Shown: one piece after another, positions 20,706 to 28,291 of the stretch | Numbering within the stretch: position 1 is the stretch's first letter | Layout: every line of letters begins with the position of its first letter | Assembly: GCA_002270565.1 (NCBI GenBank) | Contig: NQMI01000230.1 | Span: 1 to 28,291 of the forward strand | DNA from: Stenocarpella maydis | Taxonomy: Eukaryota > Ascomycota > Sordariomycetes > Diaporthales > Diaporthaceae | Reading direction: 5' to 3' | DNA length: 28,291 nucleotides | Program-made: the position numbers and the translations under genes | Notes under the pieces: model-generated | Told to the model about the DNA's origin: nothing | Database searches by the model: none | The model's input: only the letters and a program-made list of their open reading frames with translations

Positions 20706-21457
20706 TTAGCCACACTGTACCTCTCCCATTAATGTATCGTGTGAGAACCAGTCTACCTGGTGAGTAATATCGAACCTAGCCCCGGCATAAGCCTCTACCG
20801 TTAACTCAGCGATGATGTCTTTGCAGTTAAACACAATGGCCCTGGGATTCGGAGTGGGGACCAACGAGTAGGTCGGTGAGACGTTGTTGATGGTGCCATG
20901 GCAGGAGGCTACAACCTGCCCATCGAATTTGGCTGGGCTACGCTGTAGGGTTCCAAGGTTAGCTGTTTTAATGATGGACCTGACCATGGAAGCAGATCCT
21001 CTGCTGATGGACTCGGCGGCGGAGGTGAAGAGGACGTTGGCCTTGGGGGCGTCGGCGGCATTGGTTGAGTCTTCCGTTGAGTTTCAGTCGCCTGGGTCCG
21101 TTCAGACTTCATTGTAGGTGCAAGCAATGGCCGCAGGGACTTAAATGATGGCCATGGCGGAAATGCCGGTCTTGTACCTGAGGATGTCGAGGTCAGCCTT
21201 GATTTGCTTAGCCGGAATCTCATTGATAGCCTGGAACTGCTAGCTGAACTCAACACTCGTTTCTATGGCTAGTCTCCACTAGTAGATCTCTTTTAAGGAC
21301 CTCTGCAGTTTATCAACCTTCTTTGGATGCATGTTGGGAAACCTTAATCTTATCTCTTTTAACTCTTGAATCTGCTTTGAGTAGCCTTCACGGCTTTCCA
21401 AGGCGATAATAAGAGCATCGATTTTATGCAACAGCAAGTTCGCCCGCTGAATGCGAA
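20706..21457 (-). pseudogene. Broken reading frame of unknown identity
   Basis: Reading leftward from the palindrome centre, one frame stays protein-like for about 250 codons and is interrupted by five stops (TAG, TAG, TAA, TGA, TGA). Each stop is one C to T or G to A change from Gln, Arg or Trp. It starts with a coiled-coil-like stretch (HKIDALIIALESREGYSKQI) and ends at the stop at 20706 after a stretch including SPAKFDGQVVASCHGTINN. I do not recognise the family. It may be the remnant of a duplicated gene or of a transposon-carried gene. Confidence 0.4.
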
Positions 21458-21553
21458 CTCGGCGGGCAAACTCGCCATTGCATAAAATTGATGCTCTTAT
21501 TATCGCCTTGGAAAGCCGTGAAGGCTACTCAAAGCAGATTCAAGAGTTAAAAG
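21356..21553. repeat. Spacerless 198-bp palindrome (inverted repeat)
   Basis: Arms 21356-21454 and 21455-21553 are reverse complements meeting with no spacer. The outer 64 bp of each arm are identical. The inner 35 bp differ at eight positions, seven of which are transitions. Both arms encode, reading outward, the same peptide of about 30 residues around KIDALIIALESREGYSKQI. Confidence 0.93.
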
Positions 21554-21609
21554 AAAGAGAACGGATATTCGCACCCGAAAAAGCGGATAGCGCACCCAAT
21601 CCCCACTAA
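21458..21609 (+). pseudogene. Right-arm copy of the same coiled-coil-like peptide
   Basis: Reading rightward from the palindrome centre, the plus strand encodes KIDALIIALESREGYSKQI and continues beyond the palindrome in a different sequence (ERERIFAPEKADSAPNPH) to a TAA at 21607. No start codon is visible. This looks like a fragment of the frame at 20706-21457, inverted and joined to other DNA. Confidence 0.35.
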
Positions 21610-22843
21610 CTAATCAGCTGCAGCTAATGAGATTACACCATTTAACCTCGATTAACCACCCACCCATAGTACTTTTTATAGCCTCACCTAGTTGCCCTAC
21701 CAAACCCCCTTCTGCACACACTTTTAATCTCCTCCCCACCACCCACACTTCATTGAATCCTTTAATAACTTATCACCATTAATCAATTCAGCATCAAAAA
21801 TACCTTCTATTTCTTCAGATTCTAATTTACTACCCTTACAATAATAGCGCAGGTCCGGACTACTCGGGCCTTGAGGCATAGTAGCAAGCAGACTATTACA
21901 ACTAGAACGCTAATATCACCGCCACAAACAGCCACCATCCAGCACTTTATAACCCTCCCTCCTTCCTAAGACTTTTTCAAAATAAATATAACACCTATAA
22001 GAACCTTAAGGCTAATTTAAATATAGCCACAAAATCTACTGGATTCCTAACCATTATTAAAAAATCAGATGCAAATCAGGTAAGATTAGTATATAGCCGG
22101 GGCAATCTGCATCCCTCAACCGCCCAAATAAATAACACTATAACGATTAAAGTAGGCTATAGCTAGTAAGCGCTTACCCATTTAACAAGAGTAACAGAGG
22201 GCAAGTAGAAGCTTCATGTTCAGGAGAAGAAATATACCCATTATAGTCCCCAGGAAGTTAAGGAAGCCTAATAAGGCTGACTGAAGCTAACAGACCTATA
22301 ACATAATTTCCTCACCCATACCGCTAAAGACCCATTAATTACCAAGCTAAAGAAGCTTAAATAAGCGCTCCAACAGAAGTTTCTAAATATTTAATTATAG
22401 CTAAATATACTAAAGAACTAGCTAGTAGATTAGTATAAAGAGAAGTAATGAATCTATACACTAATATAGGCATCATTAGATCTATTTAAGAAGAAAAGAT
22501 ACTAGTATCAATATACTACTAATATTAAGAGCAATATTACAAGCATCTTCTAATATATAATTAAGCAAATTATATAAATTTAAGAGCAATAATTCACGCA
22601 ATACCTCTCACTTAACTATTATAAGCCAACACGCATTAGCGGCTGACTACTGCAGAAGACAACCCCGCAGGATGGGAAACAGCTCCCGAAAAGGTCATCC
22701 CGCCTAATCCAATCAGTAACACCACCTTATTAGGGTTAGGGTCTAGCTTGCAACACTTAATTGCAAGCTATACAAGCCCGCTCAAAGGATGAAATATCAA
22801 GCCTCATATAATAGCTTAATAGCTCGGTATGCAAGCCTACAAG
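21554..22843. other. AT-rich degenerate repeat tract, unidentified
   Basis: The sequence is AT-rich and broken by stops in all frames. On the plus strand, 22257-22446 reads as a protein-like, Lys- and Leu-rich stretch when TAA and TAG are counted as mutated Gln codons (for example HNFLTHTAKDPLITKLKKLK), so it is probably an old transposon coding region, but I cannot name the family. The tract ends at the N at 22844. Confidence 0.45.
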
Positions 22844-22844
22844 N
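22844..22844. other. Unresolved base (N)
   Basis: A single ambiguous base. The gypsy-like reverse transcriptase relic on the right stops being readable exactly at this position, so it may mark an assembly joint. Confidence 0.8.
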
Positions 22845-23087
22845 GTATTAGTTTTTAATTATAATATTATTTAATTATTAGTAGTTTATATAAAGTTATA
22901 GCTTGCTATTCTTCTTTAGTATAAAGAGGATTAGGTATCTGGCTAATAATTATAATAGCCTAATAAATCCCTTCTGGAGGTTTTTATTAAGATATTCCCT
23001 AAATACTTTAAGTTATTCTTTATTAAGTCTATAGATAGGCTTGAACTAGGGTGTTATTCTGGGTTTTAATAGTATTTTATAGTCCCA
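22845..23087 (-). pseudogene. Ty3/gypsy reverse transcriptase fragment, N-terminal part
   Basis: The minus-strand frame from 23087 reads WDYKILLKPRITP, then PIYRLNKE, a stop, LKVFREYLNKNLQKGFIR, and further on LYINY and LNNIIIKN. This is the conserved entry region of Ty3/gypsy reverse transcriptases. The stops are TAA or TAG at positions where Gln is usual. The catalytic YxDD block would lie beyond the break at 22844 and is missing. Confidence 0.82.
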
Positions 23088-25123
23088 TTGTATATATTAT
23101 AGTAATATAGTATTAAGTTATTCTTAGAATACTTTCTTGAATTTATAATAGTCTTCTAGTATTTATGCTAGTCTATTAGTCTTATCTCCTTCTCTCTCTT
23201 CTTTTAGGTAAAGGAGGTATCATTGTATTTCCTATATTGTATGCTAACTGGTTGTATTAGAGTGGTGATCTCCTGATTAGCTTCAGTCCTTCTGCAAGAT
23301 ACTTAAGTAGCCTAGTCCTTCTCTATCTTCCTAAAGTTAGGCCTTCTGTCTGCTCCCAGAGGTATCCGTAGGTTTATTTAAGTGCATTACCTATTTACTA
23401 TCCTTAGTAATATGACTCCTTCCCTTACTATTGATTGCAACCTTCTTCTAGGGAATAGCATTATCTTAAAAGATCTAGCTAATAGTCTAATTAATTTAGG
23501 GATTATTCTTTCTTAACTAAGGTATTCCTAAGATTAACTAATGGTTTGCTATCTTAATAATATTAAATAATAGTAATTCTATATAATTATAAATCCGAAC
23601 TAAGAGGGGATTAATCTCTATATTAATAACTCTATTATTATAAGATACTTTAATTTTATCTACTATATTAAGTCTATAGGGTTCCCTTTTCTTATGCTAT
23701 GGTAGGTAATATTTGTTTACTACCTTTAGGGAAATGAAATTCCCTTGTGCTCTACTATTAATGAGTGCTAAGCATATGTAGACTCCCAGCTCAACCTAAA
23801 CTATTAGGTAGCTATAGTTGCTTATTGTTGCGTATAAGTACCTTATAATATAGTTAGTTGCTGCCTGAGGTTTTATAAACAGCCCTTCTAGTTTTTTGAC
23901 TGTTTGTTTGTAGCCAGGACCTCCTTAATGCTCTTAAGATTTTGCTTTATAATATTTTGTGATTTTTATAGGTTATTAACCAGCTATTATATGCTATAAT
24001 CCTGTTCCTTTATTATTAGAGTTTTAAGTAGTAGCCCCTACTATCTTAATAGATGCTAGTCTTAAGCTTTATTAAGTATGTGCACCTTGCAGGTTGGTTT
24101 ATTACAATTTGCCCATCCATTAGGGTTCTAGAGGCATTCCAAAGGTATACAGGAGTCCAGCCTTATCAGGGTGCATCCTATCTTATTATATTTTTAGTAT
24201 AGGTGCTAGTTCTTAAAATCATTATACTTATATATATATTTAATATCTTTACCTAGATATTATTAGGGAAACCAGCTATACTTAGTTTTCTCCCTTATAT
24301 ATTCCTTATATTTATTATAAATATATAATACCCAAGAAATATCTTTATATTTATTATATAATAGATACATGCATCCTGTATCTCCTGGTCTCCTGTATTC
24401 CTGGGTAGGTTGTCCTATAGTTTCTTTAAAAGGTTTCCCTGTAATTATGACTGCTATAATATTAGTTCTTGGGGCTGGAAGGGGCGCTTATCCTAGGTAG
24501 TCTTGTGGTTCCTTCCACTGGGTTTGTAGTGCAAGTAGGGCCTGAGGGATAGGTTTTCCTTCCATCCTGGGGTTAATCTATAGAAGCTCCTCCCTATTTC
24601 CTACTACTAGGGTTTTTCTTTGCTTCCCTAAAGCATTCTTAGGAAACTATCTGGTAGCCTCCTTATTACTATAGTAAGTAGCACAGCTATTATTAAAGCA
24701 AGTTATCCAACTAAGTGATACGTGTGCCTTTTTGGGGTTCTGGGGATTCTTTATTAGCAGGATAAGCTGCTATTATGCCTTATCTTTCTGATGTTTTTTA
24801 CATTAGGACTTAGTGCATTAGGAGAAATATAGACTATTATAGAGGTCTTCCTTATTAGGATTATAAAAGTTATATCCTTTATCTAGGTCTTAATCTAAAT
24901 ATACCTAATACTAGTTATATATAGTTATTCTATAGATGTAGTACTTATTTGCACGTTCCCATTATAGTTTGAACCTGGGTGGTCCTTGCGCATTGTAAGT
25001 AGCTATACTAGCTTAATGGGTAGCTTTATTAGTCTGTTGGGTTCCTTTAGGTACTAACTTCCAGTCCCTATTTTTCTTTAGAGTCTGATGAATATGTGCT
25101 ATAGAATAGCATTCAGTTCAGCG

Positions 25124-25321
25124 TGTGTTTCGGCAGGGTCGCAGTGTGGTGCTCTGAGGCGAATTGGGACGATTGACAATGGTCTGGACAACTTTGTATT
25201 GAATTAAGTTGGGCTTCTGTAAGCCCTCCTTATATACCCTCCGACCCTGTCTCACCCCTGGGCACGCTGCGGTAGGCTCTGGTGCAAATTTGCAAATGCC
25301 GGAGAATTCGCCCTTCCAACA
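25124..25321 (-). repeat. Probable LTR of the gypsy-like element (about 198 bp)
   Basis: On the minus strand this begins TGTTGGA and can end in CA at 25124, the usual LTR termini. A TATA-like box (TATATAAGG on the minus strand) lies at about 25228-25236. GC content is clearly higher than in the element interior, so it has little RIP-like change. No second copy is present, so the boundaries are inferred. The 73-codon open frame here is not a gene. Confidence 0.55.
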
Positions 25322-25341
25322 CACCATCTTTGGTTCCAAGC

Positions 25342-25343
25342 NN
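25342..25343. other. Unresolved bases (NN)
   Basis: Two ambiguous bases lie about 20 bp outside the predicted LTR end. With the N at 22844 they bracket the gypsy-like block. Confidence 0.8.
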
Positions 25344-26680
25344 TTGCTTTTGAGAAATTTCTAGTCCTAGAGAATCAATCTTTTTATACCCTGTGAATTT
25401 ATATTTATCAGATATATACGTGTGTACTGTAAAACTATTTCTTGTGCCCTCTTTTTCTGCCTCTCCTTTTTGGCACCCTCTATTCCCCTTATAACTCTCC
25501 TATCGCGTCAGGGGCTCCTCTTCTTGCCTTTCACGCTCCTCTTGGGGTGGTTGCTTGATTAGGGCTCTGGCAGAACGTGTGCCTTTTTATGTGTATGGAG
25601 GTTTTGTCCTCTCGCTCTCCCCTCTGGGCCCGTTTTCACTAGTGTCTGCCCCATGAATCAAACATGGGTTTCTTTAGCTAATGAGGTTTCTTCAGCCATT
25701 ATGAAGTTCCTTAGCTTTTAGGCCTGGATTCCCTATTTTATTTATAAGGTTGTTAGCTACTTCAAGGGAGTAAATCTCCATACTTCTAATACTATTTAAT
25801 TCTAATTAGAGCTATAGCGCCCTCTCACTCTTAATAAAGGATTTTGCTATTATGCGAAGGCCAGATTTACCCTCCCGAGTCGCCCATAGTTAACCCAGTG
25901 GCAATAGGAGCAGGTATATGCGAGGCTAGTCTGATCTCTATACCGAGCTAACTCTATCACCTCAGCTATATCTTGGACCCCCTTTCAGCATACTTAATTC
26001 AGTAGTAAAGTATAGAACCTCTAGCCTAGCCATACATTCCTAGAAAAGCTACTAAGGGATTTATATCCTTAGGCCTCAGAAATTCATTCCAATCAAATTT
26101 AACAGCATCTAATTAGGGCTCATTTCCTTGGAAGGGATATAAAGGACTAGTGTTAAGAAGGTTTGGTGGATCCTAACCGCCTATATTACCTGAAACTCTC
26201 TTGCCCTCAGATATAGCACCTAAAGGTTCAGCATGCTAATTCCCTAATATAAGTAAACTGGGTGTAATGGAGCTCTAGATTAACTAATTAGGCCCCTCTT
26301 CAGTTTTCCCTTTTAAGTTATTATTATAACATTTGATTACCCTATCAAACACTATATCTAAGATATCATCTGATATTATATAATATTGGGTTAAGTAATA
26401 GCGGTGCTGAATGTTGCATGCTTCTGCAGGGAGTTAAAGAGGTTCCTGCCCTACTAACCGCTGTCCTTCTAATCGGTAAGCTTGGAGCTTCCGCTGTTGT
26501 TGGCACCCCTCGCGGTTAGGATGGCTGGCGTTAGCAGCATAAGGGTATTCCGAATATTTATGTTGTCCTCTCCTCTGGTTGCTTGCAATTAAGTAGCTCC
26601 TGCCTGCTACTATAGCAAGACTTTATAGTATTTGATGTAACCTTCTATATTAATATTATTTACTCGGATTGTACCTGGTT
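25344..26680. other. Repeat-type sequence without a readable gene
   Basis: AT-rich sequence with patches of C/T-rich composition. All frames are short. Weak tRNA-like resemblance on the minus strand near 25870-25975 does not fold and is not called. It may be the 5' untranslated region or LTR of the retroelement whose gag-like frame begins near 27200. Confidence 0.4.
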
Positions 26681-26688
26681 ATTTCTGT

Positions 26689-27064
26689 ATGCATCTTAGT
26701 GAATTTTAAATAGCACTTAATACCTTTGCTTCTTCTGGATACACTTGGTAGAGAGAAACATTTAACACTTTCAGATAGTACTTATATCTTGCCTCTTTAG
26801 AAAGCAGCTTTAGTGCGGAGAAATATTTGACTTTACTGTTACTACGAGGGACTGATTAGGACCTATTCACTCCTATATGCATCTCAGCGGACCCCGAATA
26901 GCACTTATGCTTTTGCCTTCTCTCAAGACCCCTGGTAGAGAGAAACATTTAATACCTTTAGATAGCACTTATATTAGGCCCTCTCCTGAGAATGTAAAGA
27001 TGGAGAGAAACATTTGCCTTTGTTATTATAGTAAGAGATAGATTAGGACTTATATCTTTTATTT
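26689..27064. repeat. Two-copy tandem repeat, period 188 bp
   Basis: Copies 26689-26876 and 26877-27064 are related along their whole length. Shared blocks include ATGCATCT[TC]AG, AATAGCACTTA, GGTAGAGAGAAACATTTAA and GATTAGGAC[CT]TAT. A partial match to the unit end (GATTGTACCTGG) just before the first copy, near 26668, suggests a third, truncated unit. Many differences are C/T transitions. Confidence 0.75.
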
Positions 27065-27199
27065 TTCTAATAGGGGATGTTTATTTTACTCCCCTATTCA
27101 CTAGAGGTTCTCCCTCTAGGGGAAGGGAGCAGGATATAGATGAGGTAAGGGGGCTCTTATTAAAGAAAGGTCCACCTTGAGGACGCCAGTCTCCTCAGG

Positions 27200-27570
27200 A
27201 ATCTGCTCTCACCCCATCTAGGACCTCTAATCAGGAGCGTTATGCTCCTATACCACCTATGTAAGCGACTTCTCAGCCTGTCATACCTTCAATGCCCTTT
27301 GGAAATGCTGCCCTTTAGACCTTGCTATTCCTCAGCTCTCAAGAGGATATTTGCAAAGGCAGGTCTAACCAGCTCAATCTTATAGCTCTAGCTTTCTATA
27401 GGGATATAGAACATTATAGCATTAAGAAGTTTGCTAGAGGCTGTCTAGAATTTTTACTTTTAAAAGGAAGGATGGACTTACCTTATATTCAGAGATATCA
27501 GTCTCTAATCGCTAACCGCCCCAAACTTAAGAGTGATATATCTCTTAGAGAACTAAAGAATGATTTCTAA
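27200..27570 (+). pseudogene. Gag-like retroelement frame, partly intact
   Basis: The plus-strand frame ends at the TAA at 27568-27570. Its last 82 codons are unbroken (LIALAFYRDIEHYSIKKF, then ARGCLEFLLLKGRMDLPYIQ), while TAG at 27316 and TAA upstream interrupt the part before. Gag-like identity is inferred from its position directly upstream of a retropepsin frame; the sequence itself has no zinc knuckle that I can see. Confidence 0.5.
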
Positions 27571-28291
27571 TAAAAAGGAGGTAGTGCTAGAAATCCAGCA
27601 AGAGACTTCCACTATAGCTAGGGAGGGGAAAAGTAAAACAAAGGGTAATCCAATTAATCCAAGCAAGACTAAAAAATCAACCAAAGCTAAGCCTAAATAA
27701 GGACCCCTAATCCCTTAGACCCCTAAAGCTAAGGCTATAGATGCTATTCTCGTGCTTAATAAGACTAATACTATTCTAATCAGAGAGCTCCTTACTTGCA
27801 GGAACAATACCTCTCTTAATAAGTAGCCTTTCGAGCCAGTCCTGGATAGGGATATACCTTAAGCTACAGGTCCAAAAGTCAGTATAGTCTCTACTTTATC
27901 TAAAATTAGATATAAGTAATGCTTAAGCTCTAATTAAACATATATTATCAGGTATAAGGTAAATTTAATATTATCTCAAACTGCTAATATGGTAAACCAT
28001 AGTTACTATAGATCTGCCTACCTAAATATTAGGATTACTTTAGAGAGCTATAGGATCCTCCCAGCCCTACTAAATATAAGTACTAAGATAAATCTTCTTC
28101 CTTTATCTTATTACTACCAGAATAAGTTATCTTATACTCCACTCTAAGATATAAACTCTATAGTTTATAATAAAGTATTATTTATACTAATTAGAATAAC
28201 TAAGGAGTAAGTATATATTAGTTATAATAGGATAAGGGCTATTTTCTTTATTATAGATAATAAAATATATAACACCACCTATAACATCCTT
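27560..28291 (+). pseudogene. Retroelement Pol relic with retropepsin-like domain, cut by window end
   Basis: One frame runs from an ATG at 27560 to the window end with stops that are TAA or TAG at Gln-like positions. The first part is Lys-, Thr- and Ser-rich, like a linker. From about 28000 the sequence fits a retroviral-type aspartic protease: ALLNISTKINLLPLS at 28064-28108 aligns with the family D-T/S-G active-site loop, and FFIIDNKIYN near the end matches the usual segment before I/VLG. The active-site Asp reads Asn (28073-28075). The rest of Pol lies beyond the window. Confidence 0.7.

Larger units (their letters stand above)
22845..25321 (-). mobile_element. Truncated Ty3/gypsy-like LTR retrotransposon relic
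   Basis: Read on the minus strand from 25321, the order is a probable LTR (25124-25321), about 2 kb of AT-rich sequence where gag and protease should lie, then the start of a reverse transcriptase (23087-22845) that ends at the N at 22844. The rest of reverse transcriptase, RNase H, integrase and the second LTR are absent. The interior is full of stops of the kind RIP makes. The distance from LTR to reverse transcriptase is normal for this group. Confidence 0.72.

Noticed and set aside
22727..22740. Telomere-like repeat (TTAGGG twice)
   Set aside because: Only two units are present in AT-rich repeat DNA. This is too short to call an interstitial telomere or a chromosome end.
25306..25317. 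GAATTCGCCCTT, identical to the junction of a TA-cloning vector
   Set aside because: The 12-mer sits inside the putative LTR close to its TGTTGG terminus, and no further vector polylinker sequence flanks it, so contamination is not supported.
25870..25975. Minus-strand tRNA-like stretch (TAGCTGAGGTGATAGAG)
   Set aside because: Only the D-arm region resembles a tRNA. No anticodon stem or T-arm can be formed.

Overview
The window looks like nuclear DNA of a filamentous ascomycete (Pezizomycotina, most likely a sordariomycete; I cannot name the species). Evidence: short introns (58-124 nt) with CTAAC/CTGAC-type branch sites, a fungal-type HET-domain gene, fungal forms of SKI2, CSM3, DID2 and the 21-kDa complex I subunit, and a long AT-rich, transposon-filled tract whose reading frames are broken in the way repeat-induced point mutation (RIP, C:G to T:A) breaks them.

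Region 1 (1-17.5 kb) is the gene-bearing part. After about 2.1 kb with no convincing gene come an unrecognised 560-aa nuclear-looking protein (minus, 2138-3820), a DUF427-family protein (minus, 4460-4945), the ESCRT-III protein Did2/CHMP1 (plus, four exons, 5486-6390), the exosome-cofactor helicase Ski2 (minus, three exons, 7538-11536, 1287 aa), the fork-protection protein Csm3/Swi3 (minus, three exons, 12197-13317), the NADH:ubiquinone oxidoreductase 21-kDa subunit (plus, four exons including a 17-nt microexon, 13679-14511) and a HET-domain protein (plus, 15433-17451). Two head-to-head pairs share promoters: DUF427/DID2 (540 bp) and CSM3/NUO21 (361 bp). These are unrelated housekeeping genes, not a pathway cluster; HET is the one accessory gene and sits at the edge of the repeat tract. 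I derived all exon junctions by eye from splice signals and frame continuity.

Region 2 (17.7-28.3 kb) is a repeat graveyard. It holds a complete but dead Fot1/pogo-type DNA transposon with 51-bp inverted repeats and a TA target duplication (17753-19959), a less AT-rich interval with a broken minus-strand reading frame (20706-21457), a spacerless 198-bp palindrome (21356-21553), an unidentified degenerate tract, a truncated Ty3/gypsy-like LTR element on the minus strand (22845-25321) lying between unresolved bases at 22844 and 25342-25343, a two-copy 188-bp tandem repeat, and at the right edge the gag-like and aspartic-protease part of another retroelement on the plus strand (27200-28291, running off the window).

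I found no undescribed biological system that I can support. The items most worth a second look are the palindrome with its head-to-head duplicated peptide, the RIP-like loss of catalytic residues in two transposon families, the possible assembly joints at the N positions, the repeated acidic motif at the Csm3 C-terminus, and the 560-aa unrecognised protein.
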